This document shows positions 44,000 through 53,040 of a stretch of DNA of 64,000 nt, one piece after another. Numbering within the stretch: the first letter of the stretch is position 1; each line of letters opens with the position of its first letter. The stretch comes from JAPULR01 sp965238215. GTDB taxonomy: Bacteria > Chloroflexota > Dehalococcoidia > Lucifugimonadales > GCA-2712585. The notes beneath the pieces are model-generated. The model did no database searches. It was not told where the DNA came from and was given only the letters and a program-made list of their open reading frames with translations. The DNA is taken from positions 2,418,001 to 2,482,000 of the forward strand of contig OZ250180.1 of NCBI GenBank assembly GCA_965238215.1, written 5' to 3'. The translations under genes and the position numbers were made by a program.

Positions 44000-45706
44000 T
44001 CAGTCATCGGCCAGCATTCCCCGTATCGTCTCTTCCGCGTCTTGCAATGGCGCAAGAACGGGGCCTTCGCCGCCGGCGCGTCGTTTTATCTCCACGGCGC
44101 CGTTTCGGAGGGAGCGTTGGCTGATGACGAGGCGAATGGGCATGCCCAGAAGGTCGGCGTCGTTGAACTTCACGCCCGCCGACTCGTCGGGCCGGTCATC
44201 GTAGAGACACTCTATGCCAGAGTTCCAAAGACGGCGGTAGAGGGCATCCGCTTCTTTCGAAACGGCCTCGTTGCCAAGATTAAGGCCGACGATATGCACC
44301 TGGTAGGGCGCTATCGGAGCGGGAAAGATAATGCCCCGTTCGTCGTGATTCTGCTCGATGGCTGCGGCCATAAGCCGCCCAACGCCGATGCCGTAGCAGC
44401 CCATGATGACGGGACGGCGTTGTCCGTCCTGGTCCAGGTAGTAGACGCCCAGGGTTTCGCTGTAGAAGGTCCCGAGTTTGAAGATGTGGCCGACTTCTAT
44501 GCCGCGCAGGGCTTGAAGGGGGCCGCCGCACTGGACGCAGGGCTGTCCCTCCTCCGCCAACGCGATGTCCGTGATCTCCTCGGCCTGGAAGTCCCGCGGG
44601 CAGTTGGCGTTGAGTAGATGGGTGTCGGGCTTGTTGGCCCCAGCGACGTAGTTGGAACCCAACAGCACGGAGTCGTCCATCACCCGCCGTATGCCGGAAA
44701 GCCCCACTGCGGACGCGGAGCCGGCTACAAGGCCCGCGGCCTGCGTTTCTTCCTCTGTTGCCAGCCGGAGGTCCTTGGCTTTCAGGTAGGTGGTGAGCTT
44801 GACCTCGTTGACCTCCAAGTCGCCCCGGATGGTGACGAAGATCGTCTCCCCGTCGGCGGTGTAGAAGACGGCTTTCAGGGTCCGGCTTTCGGGGATATCC
44901 AAGAATTCTGAAAGCTCTGCGATGGTCTTGACGCCGGGGGTGGCCACTTCCTTCAGGGGTAGGGGCGGGTGCACGGGCTGAGGGGGCTTTACACCCTGGG
45001 CCTTCTCCAGGTTGGCGGCATAGCCGCAGCCGTCGCAGCGCAGGATTGTATCCTCGCCTGTGGGCATGGGCAGGATGAACTCGTGGGAATCCCGCCCGCC
45101 GATTGCGCCGCTGTCGGCCTCAACCATGACCGCCGGCAGCCCGCATCGACGGTAGATGTTGCGATAGGCCTGGGCCATCGCCTGATAGCTGGCGTCAAGG
45201 CCCTCGGCGTCGGCGTCCATGCTGTAGGCGTCCTTCATGTCGAACTCTCGGACGCGAATGAGGCCGCCGCGAGAGCGCGGTTCGTCCCGAAACTTGGTCT
45301 GGATCTGGTAGGGAATGATGGGCAGGTCGCGGTAGCTCTGGACGTGGGCCTTGGCTATCAGGCTCACCACCTCCTCATGAGTGGGGGCCATGACCATTGG
45401 GCGGCGGCGACGGTCATACAGGGTAAAGAGGTTGTCGCCGAAGGCTTTCCTTCGCCCCGACTCCTCCCAGAGTTCCATGGGCTGGAGGACGGGCATCCGC
45501 ACCTCCTGGCCTCCGGCGGCGTCCATCTCCTCGCGAATAATGGCCTCAACTTTGCGGAGGGAGCGCCAGGCCAAGGGAAGGTAGGAGTAAACGCCGGCGG
45601 CCACCTGCAAGACCATGCCAGCCTTCAGCATATAGCGGTGGCTGGGCGTTTCCGCCTCTGCGGGATCCCTTCGCATGGTCTTGGTAATGAGACGGGTGAA
45701 CCTCAT
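44000..45706 (-). CDS. proS: Prolyl-tRNA synthetase, bacterial type with editing insert
   Basis: 568 residues. Class II motifs 1-3 are visible (motif 2 TKFRDEPRSRGGLIRVREFDM, motif 3 GCYGIGVGRLMAA). A YbaK-like editing insert lies at about 225-400 between motifs 2 and 3 (RCDGCGYAANLEKA, SASAVGLSGIRR, HIFKLGTFYSETLG). Anticodon-binding domain at the end. It charges tRNA-Pro and clears mischarged Ala-tRNA-Pro. ATG 45706 fits the family start MRFTRLI. Confidence 0.97.
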   Translation of the reverse strand: MRFTRLITKTMRRDPAEAETPSHRYMLKAGMVLQVAAGVYSYLPLAWRSLRKVEAIIREEMDAAGGQEVRMPVLQPMELWEESGRRKAFGDNLFTLYDRRRRPMVMAPTHEEVVSLIAKAHVQSYRDLPIIPYQIQTKFRDEPRSRGGLIRVREFDMKDAYSMDADAEGLDASYQAMAQAYRNIYRRCGLPAVMVEADSGAIGGRDSHEFILPMPTGEDTILRCDGCGYAANLEKAQGVKPPQPVHPPLPLKEVATPGVKTIAELSEFLDIPESRTLKAVFYTADGETIFVTIRGDLEVNEVKLTTYLKAKDLRLATEEETQAAGLVAGSASAVGLSGIRRVMDDSVLLGSNYVAGANKPDTHLLNANCPRDFQAEEITDIALAEEGQPCVQCGGPLQALRGIEVGHIFKLGTFYSETLGVYYLDQDGQRRPVIMGCYGIGVGRLMAAAIEQNHDERGIIFPAPIAPYQVHIVGLNLGNEAVSKEADALYRRLWNSGIECLYDDRPDESAGVKFNDADLLGMPIRLVISQRSLRNGAVEIKRRAGGEGPVLAPLQDAEETIRGMLADD

Positions 45707-46110
45707 TAGATCCCCTTTCGCTGGTCTCCTGCCGGTATCAACGGCGGCCCATTACCCCAAGCTGACGACAAGAAGAGCCGTCCCTTCGGACGCCTTTGCG
45801 CCGGTCGAGATAATCGGGGCGTATTATACTCCATTTGCGCCTGCAGAACCGGGGATTGGGCGCCGATTCCTGCTGCTGCAACCTTTCAGAAACGGACATT
45901 GACAGTTTTACGCGATATATGCCCAATTGCCGACGAAATAATTACGTTATTGGTCTGTGAATAGCATTATGCCTAGCTTGACACCTAATAGTGCGGAAAG
46001 TAAGCTTTAGTGGGTTAGTATGGTTTTCCCATTAGTATTGGGGAGAATTGCGCCCCATACTATTAACAGCCACGGATGGCATTCAAATAAGTCTAAATGG
46101 AGGAGGAAAA
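45707..46110. other. 404-base divergent intergenic region
   Basis: The left part is leader of proS with no gene or T-box that I can recognise. It turns AT-rich after about 45910. On the plus strand, TTGACA 45978-45983, 17 bases, then TAAGCT 46001-46006 is a candidate promoter for the DUF1800 gene. The ribosome-binding site GGAGGAGG lies just before its ATG at 46111. Confidence 0.55.
45978..46006 (+). promoter_or_regulatory. Candidate sigma-70 promoter for the DUF1800-NHL pair
   Basis: TTGACA (45978-45983) with a 17-base spacer to TAAGCT (46001-46006). The -35 box is perfect, the -10 weak. About 105 bases upstream of the chosen start. Confidence 0.4.
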
Positions 46111-47526
46111 ATGGCAAGTAAAGACATTGCTCTAATGGCCCATCTTATGAGACGAGCGGGCTTCGGCGCCTCCTACGAAGAGTTGGAGGAGAGGGTGGCC
46201 AAAGGCTACGAGGCCACCGTTGAGGAACTCTTGGATCCGGCGTCCCACGGCGTTGACCCCGTGGACAACCTCTTGATGTGGCGCTACCACCCGATGAACG
46301 AGCTACCGCAGGCGCCGCCCTATGGCTCCATGAACTTTCTCTATAACATGTTCACCACCAAGCGCCCCCTGGAAGAGAAGATGACTCTCTTCTGGCACAT
46401 GGTCTTCGCCACGGGCAACTCCAAGATAGACAATCCCACGGAGATGAACCGCCAGATCAACATGTTCCGAGAGCACGGCATGGGTAACTATCAGGACCTG
46501 TTGGTTAGGCTGGCGAAGGACCCGGCAATGATTTTCTGGCTGGACAACAACATGAGCCACAAGCACGCCCCCAACGAGAATTGGGGACGGGAGCTGCTGG
46601 AGCTGTTCTCCATGGGCCAGGGCAACTATTCCGAGGACGACGTGAAGATGGCCTCCCGAGCCTTTACGGGCTGGACTATCAGGGCCAAGCTTCCCCGGGC
46701 GCCCTATGGCCGCTATCTGTGGGAGTTCGAATACCGGCCGGAGGACCACGACGATGGCGAGAAGGAGTTCCTGGGTCGTAAGGGTAACTTCAACGGCGAG
46801 GACATCATAGACATTATTCTGGAAGAGCATGCAACGGCCCGGTTCATCGCGCGCCACCTGTACAGCTTCTTCGTTGCGGACGAGGTGCAGGTGCCCAGTT
46901 GGAAGGACGTTGAGCCCCGGGACGCGGAGGCGGTACAGGCCATAGCCGACACCTTCGCCAACTCCAACTACGACATCAAGGCGACTCTGCGCTTCATCTT
47001 AAACTCGGATTTCTTCAAGGACGAGAGCGCGTGGTTCGCCAAGGTGAAGAACCCCGCCGAGGTCGTAGCCGGGACCATTCGTCTAATCGGCGACTACCAG
47101 GAGCCGAAGCCCGGCCTGATGCTTCTAACCCTGGAGACAGGCTACCAGGGCCAGGAACTTATCAATCCCCCCAGCGTCGAGGGCTGGCACACCGGCTCCG
47201 AGTGGATAGACACCGGCGCGTTGGTGAGAAGGGTAAACTTCGTTGCCGCCATGCTGGGGGACGCCAGTAAGCCGGGGGTAAGGTCCATCATTGACAATCT
47301 GATGAGCCGGGAAACGCTCACGGCCGACGAGATGGTGGACGGATGCTTGGAGCTTCTAGGAGCCATTCAGCTTGAAGAGGCCACCCGGCAGCAGATTGTG
47401 GATCACGTCTTAACGGGCGGCGAGGTGCGCCGCGGGTCCACGGAGGAGGAGGTGGCGGCCTTCGGTCGTCGTGTGACCGAGGCGCTGCAGCTAATCGCCG
47501 CCGCCAGGGAGTATCAATTCGCTTAA
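46111..47526 (+). CDS. DUF1800 family protein
   Basis: 471 residues from ATG 46111, behind GGAGGAGGAAAA; an in-frame start at 46048 lacks a site. The N-terminal segment ALMAHLMRRAGFGASYEELE, the NEELLDP-like region, the MTLFWHMVFATGNSK run and HKHAPNENWGRELLELFSMG are typical of the DUF1800 family, whose role is unknown. The usual partner DUF1501 gene is absent; an NHL-repeat gene follows instead. No obvious signal peptide is present. Confidence 0.88.
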   Translation: MASKDIALMAHLMRRAGFGASYEELEERVAKGYEATVEELLDPASHGVDPVDNLLMWRYHPMNELPQAPPYGSMNFLYNMFTTKRPLEEKMTLFWHMVFATGNSKIDNPTEMNRQINMFREHGMGNYQDLLVRLAKDPAMIFWLDNNMSHKHAPNENWGRELLELFSMGQGNYSEDDVKMASRAFTGWTIRAKLPRAPYGRYLWEFEYRPEDHDDGEKEFLGRKGNFNGEDIIDIILEEHATARFIARHLYSFFVADEVQVPSWKDVEPRDAEAVQAIADTFANSNYDIKATLRFILNSDFFKDESAWFAKVKNPAEVVAGTIRLIGDYQEPKPGLMLLTLETGYQGQELINPPSVEGWHTGSEWIDTGALVRRVNFVAAMLGDASKPGVRSIIDNLMSRETLTADEMVDGCLELLGAIQLEEATRQQIVDHVLTGGEVRRGSTEEEVAAFGRRVTEALQLIAAAREYQFA

Positions 47527-47533
47527 CCTGAAT

Positions 47534-47559
47534 GCCGCCGGGCTCGCGGGCCCGGCGGC
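47534..47559 (+). promoter_or_regulatory. Strong intercistronic hairpin between the DUF1800 and NHL genes
   Basis: gccgccgggc (47534-47543) pairs perfectly with gcccggcggc (47550-47559) over a tcgcgg loop. There is no U-run after it, so it is more likely an mRNA stabiliser, processing site or partial attenuator than a terminator. Confidence 0.6.
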
Positions 47560-47601
47560 GCAACCCAACTTCAACATACAGAATTCAAAAAGGAGGTCCT
47601 C

Positions 47602-48609
47602 ATGGCCTTAATTCAGACTATCGGAGAGCGCACGTACACCTACAGCCACTGCGTCGGCAGTCTCTTCGCCTTCACCGCCCCCTCGGACATGGTGCTGGGA
47701 CCAAACGGAACTGCCTACGTTGTTAGCCGGGGCGGCGACCCGGGCTACCCTCTGGGCGGCAGGCAGCACTGGACCAAGTGGGACTTGGAAGATGACGTGA
47801 AGGTTGTGGAGGGTGGCGGTCAGGGCACCAGCGAGGGCGACCTGATGTGGCCCTCCGGCATAGACATGGGTCCCAACGGGAACGTCTACATCACGGACGA
47901 GTACATGAACCACGTAAACGTCTTCGCCGACGGCGGAGACTTTCTGGGCGCCTGGGGAACGTCCGGCTCAGGAGCAGGACAGCTTGACGGCCCCACGGGC
48001 ATACGCTTCGACGCCGAGGGCAATGTATACGTGGCCGAAAGCAAGAACAACCGGATTCAGAAGTTTACTAATGACGGTGAGTATCTGGGCGGCTGGGGCG
48101 AGGCTGGAGACGGCGCCGGACAGTTCAGCATGCCCTACGGCCTGCACATCGACCGCCATGGAAACATTTTCGTGGCCGATTGGGGCAACGACCGCATTCA
48201 GAAGTTCACGCCTGACGGCGAGTTCATGCTGCAATTCGGTAGTTCCGGGACGGAGATAGGCCAGCTTCAGCGGCCTACGGGACTGGCCACCGACGCCGAA
48301 GGCGACGTGTACGTGGCCGATTGGGGCAACAACCGGGTGCAAGCGTACGACGAAACCGGCGACATCATCACCGCTTTCTACGGGGACGCCCGGGAGCTTT
48401 CCAAGTCCGCCACCTTATTCATCAGCGCCAACTCGGACTTCGTGAAGGCGCGGCGGCGGGCGGACACTTCGAAGGAGTGGGCCTTCCGCCGGCCTACCGC
48501 CATTGCCGTCAACGACCAGAATCAGATACTGATAATCGAGTCCATAAGCGGCCGGATTCAGTTCTACCAGAAGGAAGACGACTACCTGGACCCGCAGTTC
48601 AACCTGTAG
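47602..48609 (+). CDS. NHL-repeat beta-propeller protein
   Basis: 335 residues behind AAGGAGGTCCTC. Repeated blades follow the NHL pattern: LDGPTGIRFDAEGNVYVAES then NNRIQKF (about 131-157), FSMPYGLHIDRHGNIFVADW then NDRIQKF, and LQRPTGLATDAEGDVYVADW then NNRVQAY. Others are more diverged, giving about six blades. No signal peptide is evident. Such propellers bind ligands or proteins; the target is unknown. It lies 75 bases after the DUF1800 gene with a hairpin between and ends at a clean terminator. Confidence 0.88.
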   Translation: MALIQTIGERTYTYSHCVGSLFAFTAPSDMVLGPNGTAYVVSRGGDPGYPLGGRQHWTKWDLEDDVKVVEGGGQGTSEGDLMWPSGIDMGPNGNVYITDEYMNHVNVFADGGDFLGAWGTSGSGAGQLDGPTGIRFDAEGNVYVAESKNNRIQKFTNDGEYLGGWGEAGDGAGQFSMPYGLHIDRHGNIFVADWGNDRIQKFTPDGEFMLQFGSSGTEIGQLQRPTGLATDAEGDVYVADWGNNRVQAYDETGDIITAFYGDARELSKSATLFISANSDFVKARRRADTSKEWAFRRPTAIAVNDQNQILIIESISGRIQFYQKEDDYLDPQFNL

Positions 48610-48648
48610 CGGTTAGTTCCGACCGCACCAGCGTATCCGAAGAATGAA

Positions 48649-48682
48649 AGAGAGGGCTGCTCGTTAGCAGCCCTCTCTTTTT
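48649..48682 (+). terminator. Intrinsic terminator of the DUF1800-NHL unit
   Basis: Perfect 12-base stem agagagggctgc / gcagccctctct around loop tcgtta, directly followed by tttt. It is flanked by aa on the left, so it may also work for the convergent anti-sigma-factor gene. It is the strongest intrinsic terminator in the window. Confidence 0.9.
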
Positions 48683-48754
48683 GTTGCCCGATTTCAGCCC
48701 AAGCCTGAATCTAAGCCGCGTCGGCCAAAGGCTGGGGAAACGCGGAAGGGGAAT

Positions 48755-49792
48755 CTAGCGGGAGCCGGTGCGGGGAATGGCCGGATAAAGCGGGTCCGCC
48801 AGGGAGATTTCGCCCCACAACACCAGATCCCCCCGCCGCCCTTGTGGCCCGGCATCGGCGGTTGATTCCACCGTGACTCCCACCCATTGATATTCCGCCA
48901 TGGTCATTTCCGGTGAAATCATGGCCTGACCCCAACCCATTTCGTCGATAGTCAGCACGGCCACGTGGTGCTCGTCCTGACCCCTACGCAGCCAAACGTT
49001 GTACTGGTAGCTGTGAGGCGGCGGGTTGAGTCCGGTAGCTACGAAGACACACCAGCGCTGGTCCATGTTCATCATCAGATTCCCTTGAACGCCGCCCGAG
49101 CCTGATTCCATCGTCAGTATTCGGGTATCAGGCAGCGTGAGCATATAGACGATGGACTGCTGGGTCCTCAGCACGTGCATCATCTCCCGCCCGCTGACGG
49201 CCAGGGCGTCCATCTGCTCGTACAAGGCCTCGCTGCCGGAGACCAGTTCGTCCATGTCTGAGTTTACCTCGGAGCTGTTCTCGTGTAATTTGGATACACG
49301 ATCGCCCATTTCGCTGTTATGGTCCATGAGGCGGCTCAGTTCGTTGGAGAGAGCGCTGTTGTCCTGTTGGAGGCTGGAAACCTGCTGAGTCAGTTCGGCA
49401 TTGGTTTCCTGGAGATTTTCCATCTGGCCGGAGGTGCGGAGAGTGAAGGCCAGGACGCCGCCCAAGAGCAGGAGGGCCATGAGCGCCCCGGCGTAGACGA
49501 AAGCGCCGATTATGGACAGGGGCCGACGGCGGAAGCGGCTGGGGGGCCTTTCAGGGGCCGGTGAGGCCTGGGCGTCGGCTATCCGTTTCTTGACGCTGGC
49601 CAGGACCCGGCTGGGAGGTGGATTCTGCTCCACTGCCAAGGAGAGGGCGGCGGCCACGTCCTTCTGGATTCGCGCCTGGCCGGAACACCAGGAACAGCCG
49701 TCCATGTGCTGCTCCACCGCCTGCTCCTCTTCGGGGCTCAAAGCGTCCAGGGCATAGGCAGGAATCAGGGCTTCGACATGCTTGCAATTCAT
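48755..49792 (-). CDS. Anti-sigma factor, zinc-finger (ZAS) and RskA-like C-terminal domain
   Basis: 345 residues. The N-terminal ZAS-type finger is HMDGCSWC (about 29-36), with preceding MNCKHVEALIPAYALDAL. A single membrane helix lies at about 94-117 (IIGAFVYAGALMALLLLGGVLAF). A long heptad coiled coil (120-195) precedes an extracytoplasmic RskA-type domain near the C-terminus (SYQYNVWLRRGQDEHHVAVL). It should hold the adjacent ECF sigma factor at the membrane until a signal releases it. Three bases separate it from the sigma gene. The periplasmic coiled coil is longer than in RskA itself. Confidence 0.85.
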   Translation of the reverse strand: MNCKHVEALIPAYALDALSPEEEQAVEQHMDGCSWCSGQARIQKDVAAALSLAVEQNPPPSRVLASVKKRIADAQASPAPERPPSRFRRRPLSIIGAFVYAGALMALLLLGGVLAFTLRTSGQMENLQETNAELTQQVSSLQQDNSALSNELSRLMDHNSEMGDRVSKLHENSSEVNSDMDELVSGSEALYEQMDALAVSGREMMHVLRTQQSIVYMLTLPDTRILTMESGSGGVQGNLMMNMDQRWCVFVATGLNPPPHSYQYNVWLRRGQDEHHVAVLTIDEMGWGQAMISPEMTMAEYQWVGVTVESTADAGPQGRRGDLVLWGEISLADPLYPAIPRTGSR

Positions 49793-49795
49793 GGG

Positions 49796-50371
49796 CTAAG
49801 CCACCGCCCCGTTCTTGAAGATTGACCTTAGTTTCTGCATTCCTAGTCGAATTCGGGTCTTCACGGTTCCCAAAGGCTGGTCGAGGATTTCGGCAATCTC
49901 CGATTGAGAATATCCTTGAAAGTAGGACATCAGGATAACGGTTCTCTGCGCCTCCGGTATGCTCTGCAGGGCCTTGGCGATTTCCTGGCTTTCTATGTTG
50001 CGGAGGGCTTCATCCTCCGTGCGAACCTGGTACAGCTTCTCCAAGCTGGCCATCTCCTGGGCCATCCTGTCCATAGATGCCCGTGCCCGTTTGGCCGAGC
50101 GCACGTGGTCTATGACCCGGTGGTGGGCGATGCTCATGAGCCAGCCCTTGGGGGAACCCCGGTTGGCCTTGAACGTGGAAGCCTTCTGCCACACGGCAAG
50201 AAAGACGTCCTGCGCAATTTCCTCGGCGATTGCTTCGTCCTTAAGCATGTACCGGGCCAGGGAGAAGACCTGGGTTGAGTACCTTTCGTAAAAGCATTCC
50301 AACGCGTCCTTGTCACCATGGGCGATAAGGGTCAGGAGATTCTCGTCTCCCAGGCTCTCATACTGTCCCAT
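49796..50371 (-). CDS. ECF-family RNA polymerase sigma factor
   Basis: 191 residues from ATG 50371 (TTG 50410 is possible upstream). Region 2 has YERYSTQVFSLARYMLKDEAI followed by AEEIAQDVFLAVWQ and WLMSIAHHRVIDHVR. Region 4 has QSIPEAQRTVILMSYFQGYS followed by QSEIAEILDQPLGTVKTRIRLG. It is a SigK-type ECF sigma factor. It is directly upstream of and co-oriented with its anti-sigma gene. The promoter it reads cannot be deduced here. Confidence 0.93.
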   Translation of the reverse strand: MGQYESLGDENLLTLIAHGDKDALECFYERYSTQVFSLARYMLKDEAIAEEIAQDVFLAVWQKASTFKANRGSPKGWLMSIAHHRVIDHVRSAKRARASMDRMAQEMASLEKLYQVRTEDEALRNIESQEIAKALQSIPEAQRTVILMSYFQGYSQSEIAEILDQPLGTVKTRIRLGMQKLRSIFKNGAVA

Positions 50372-50454
50372 CAACTCCGCCTTCCCGGGAGATGGTAACC
50401 GTCCTTCCAATTCCTAATACGCAGAACTTCCCCCTCTCGGATTCAAAGGCCCCG

Positions 50455-51294
50455 CTAGTTCAGGGAAGCCAGGGTATGCCACAAGCTATTGATCTGAGCG
50501 CGCACGCTGTCTGCGTCGTCCGCCACCGGATTTAGGTTCAAGTATGTCTCCAAGTCTTCGATTGCCTCGGTGTAGCGATGGGTCCTGTAGAGCATCCAGG
50601 CCCGCTCCTTCAGGTTGCTGCCCATGTACGGGTTGAGCAGGGCGACCCTATCGGCCGCTGCGATGGCGTGCTGGTAGTCGCGTCGTCGAACGTGCGTCAT
50701 CTTGAGGTTGGAGAGCAGGTTAACCAGAAGCTGCTTCTTGGTGCAGGGCTTAAAATACTCCTCGGAAAGCTGGACCATTCCGCCGAAGACGTTCGCTGTT
50801 AGCTTACCACACTCTTCCCTGGTCATGAGTTCGCCGTGCTGGTAGGGGTCCAGGTAGATGTCCTCGTCCTGGGACGGCGTTCGCATCACCAGACGGTTGG
50901 GCAGGTCGATTATTTCAAATAGCATGCCCAGCCGAGCGCCAACCTCCGAGTAGACCAGTGAGAGGGCGATGGGCATGCCCTTTCTCCTAGCGAGGACCTG
51001 GTCCAGGTAGAGATTCCGGGGATTGAAATGGTCCTCGTCGTCGCTGGAATACCCCTGGGTGTCTCGCAGATAGGAACTGAGGGCCCTGAGCTTGGCGGGC
51101 AGGTCCATTGAGGGTTCCAGCCGCTCGCGGATCTCCCCTGCAAGGTTGTCCAGCATCGAGGTGGACTCCTCCACGTCCACGGCGGGGTAGTCCTCGGCGG
51201 CAATATAGAGGGCGCCTCTGGCCAGGTCGAAGTCTCGCTGGGGGGAATTCACCAGGGTGGCAAACAGTTCACGGTATGCTTTCTTCGTGTCCAT
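50455..51294 (-). CDS. SirB1/transglutaminase-like protein with TPR-type C-terminal region
   Basis: 279 residues. The central segment RRKGMPIALSLVYSEVGARLG followed by LPNRLVMRT and YLDPYQHGELMTREE is the SirB1/Transglut-core2 pattern. A helical repeat region follows (about 215-265, YQHAIAAADRVALLNPYM then RYTEAIEDLETYLNLNPVA) like tetratricopeptides. The classic catalytic Cys-His-Asp triad is not obvious at the usual Cys, so activity is doubtful. It is oriented with the sigma/anti-sigma pair but separated from it. Confidence 0.8.
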   Translation of the reverse strand: MDTKKAYRELFATLVNSPQRDFDLARGALYIAAEDYPAVDVEESTSMLDNLAGEIRERLEPSMDLPAKLRALSSYLRDTQGYSSDDEDHFNPRNLYLDQVLARRKGMPIALSLVYSEVGARLGMLFEIIDLPNRLVMRTPSQDEDIYLDPYQHGELMTREECGKLTANVFGGMVQLSEEYFKPCTKKQLLVNLLSNLKMTHVRRRDYQHAIAAADRVALLNPYMGSNLKERAWMLYRTHRYTEAIEDLETYLNLNPVADDADSVRAQINSLWHTLASLN

Positions 51295-51456
51295 TTTGCT
51301 CCTTCAGATGTTCAGAATGGGTCAGAAAATTGCAATAGTAGAGTTGAAACTGGTGTTGAGGCTGGTATTGAAGGGGTGGACCGCCCTGTTTGAGCGGATG
51401 GGGAGGACGCCGACCTCTCCGCTAAAAGGTAGAGCCGACGTCAATGGAAACGGAGT

Positions 51457-52758
51457 CTAAGTGCCGGGGACGTCGAAGGACAGCGCGCCGTTGGGCCGGT
51501 GCGCCCTGGCTGCTTCGCAAGCCCTCAGATAGTCACGCAGCAGTCGAGGCAGCAGAAAGCGGCGGCGGACGCTGGTCCGGGCCGCCCCTCCCATGGTTGT
51601 TTGGAGTTCCGGCTCTTTGAGCAGGCGAAGGATGCGTTGGGCGCACTGTGGCACGTCGTCCACCAGAAAGCCGTTTTCGCCGTCGCTAATCTGGAGGCGG
51701 ATTCCGCCCACGTTACCACCGATGACGGGCTTGCCATTCCACATGGCCTCGGTGACGGTCAGGCCGAAGCCTTCCCGCACTGACTTTTGCACCACCACGT
51801 CGGAGGCTGTCTGGAAGGCGCTGACTACGAGGTCCACGGACTCAATGGGAATGTCGGCGTCGCCGAAGAGGTGGATGTCCGGGTCGTGCCTGGTTTGTTC
51901 AGAAAGCTCCTCGAAGATGCCCTTGCCCTCCGGGTCGTCGACTGCGTGGGACGCGCCAAGATAGGCAAGCTGTACGTTGGGCATGCGCTCTTTAACCAGC
52001 TTGTAGGCTTCCACTACGCCCCAGGGGTCCTTCCATGGATCGAAACGGGAGACCTGGGTTACGAGGGGCCTCTCCACGTCGATGCCCATGGCCGCCATGC
52101 GACGACGGGCTTCTTCCATGTTCATGGACCTGTTCTTCACGCTCAGGGGGTCAATGGCGGGCGGGATTATGTGAACCACGGCATCTTCCAGCCCGGCCGG
52201 AACGTACTGCTTCAGCGAAAAGACTTTAACGTCGGAACGGCGCATGTTGTCGAAGACGCTGGCTAGCATTCCCTGGTTGGGAGCAGAGAGGTCTATGTGG
52301 CATACCCACACGATGGGCGGATGGTCGCCTTCGGGAAGGAGGGCCATAAGGGGCAGAAGCTGGGGGTCGTGCAGAATCCAAACGTCGGCGTCAATGGACG
52401 AAAGGTCCAGGTTTGAGCTCTGGCCGGCGTAGGTGGAATAGGTCCGCATCTCATCTGCAGTTAGAGCGCCCTCGGCCCCCTGCATGAGGTTATGAATCTT
52501 CTTGGTTACGTCGAAGAACTCCGCGGGCGGGCTGACGACGTACCAATCGGTGTCGAGGCCCAAGCCCTTGCTGATGGGAATAAGGGAGCGGAGGATCTCG
52601 GCGACTCCACCACCCACGGCTGTGCTGTTGACGTGAACGATGCGGGCGCCGTCCAAGTGGTCTACAAGGTTTCGGAGATCTTCCGTGAGACTGGATTCGA
52701 GGAGTTCGGTGTAAGGGTCAAAGGGAACGGGACCGAAATCAATGCGATGGAACATCAA
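51457..52758 (-). CDS. TreT-like glycosyltransferase (trehalose synthase, GT4)
   Basis: 433 residues. The N-terminal domain has VHVNSTAVGGGVAEILRSLIP and WILHDPQLLPLM. The C-terminal GT-B half has VTQVSRFDPWKDPWGVVEAY, FGDADIP, ASDVVVQKSVREGFGLTVTE and GNVGGIRLQISDGENGFLV. HDPQ with the GGGVAE loop fits trehalose glycosyltransferring synthase, which forms trehalose from a nucleotide-glucose and glucose. Other GT4 enzymes share the fold, so substrate is an inference. The gene stands alone in its orientation next to the RdhA-like gene's promoter. Confidence 0.85.
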   Translation of the reverse strand: MMFHRIDFGPVPFDPYTELLESSLTEDLRNLVDHLDGARIVHVNSTAVGGGVAEILRSLIPISKGLGLDTDWYVVSPPAEFFDVTKKIHNLMQGAEGALTADEMRTYSTYAGQSSNLDLSSIDADVWILHDPQLLPLMALLPEGDHPPIVWVCHIDLSAPNQGMLASVFDNMRRSDVKVFSLKQYVPAGLEDAVVHIIPPAIDPLSVKNRSMNMEEARRRMAAMGIDVERPLVTQVSRFDPWKDPWGVVEAYKLVKERMPNVQLAYLGASHAVDDPEGKGIFEELSEQTRHDPDIHLFGDADIPIESVDLVVSAFQTASDVVVQKSVREGFGLTVTEAMWNGKPVIGGNVGGIRLQISDGENGFLVDDVPQCAQRILRLLKEPELQTTMGGAARTSVRRRFLLPRLLRDYLRACEAARAHRPNGALSFDVPGT

Positions 52759-52970
52759 TCACTCCTAAGGCGTTGTCATTCCGGGCATAACAAATTCATT
52801 GGTAGAGAATACTAAACACCCCCAGATTGACAATTCAATGCCAGAAAATGCGGCTTTTTACGGATATTATTCGCGTCGTATTTTAGGATCGAAGACGGCT
52901 TTTCTTTCATAATTTGTCCTTATGTGAAGGCTTTAGCTACCATTTTAGCGCAATCAATTCCTTGATTACG

Positions 52971-52999
52971 TTGACAAGATGTGAACGGCTGGATATTCT
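52971..52999 (+). promoter_or_regulatory. Near-consensus promoter for the RdhA-like gene
   Basis: TTGACA (52971-52976), 17-base spacer, TATTCT (52994-52999), about 42 bases before the GTG. An inverted pair ATGTGA (52979-52984) and TCACAT (53009-53014) brackets the -10 and could bind a dimeric regulator; the spacing of 24 bases between arms does not match a CRP/FNR site. Confidence 0.6.
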
Positions 53000-53040
53000 G
53001 AAGGGCAGTCACATAGACCGTCCCATGGAAGGAGTATGTA

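Noticed and set aside
45738..45926. 62-residue minus-strand frame upstream of proS
   Set aside because: No ribosome-binding site, no motif, and it sits in the expected leader region.
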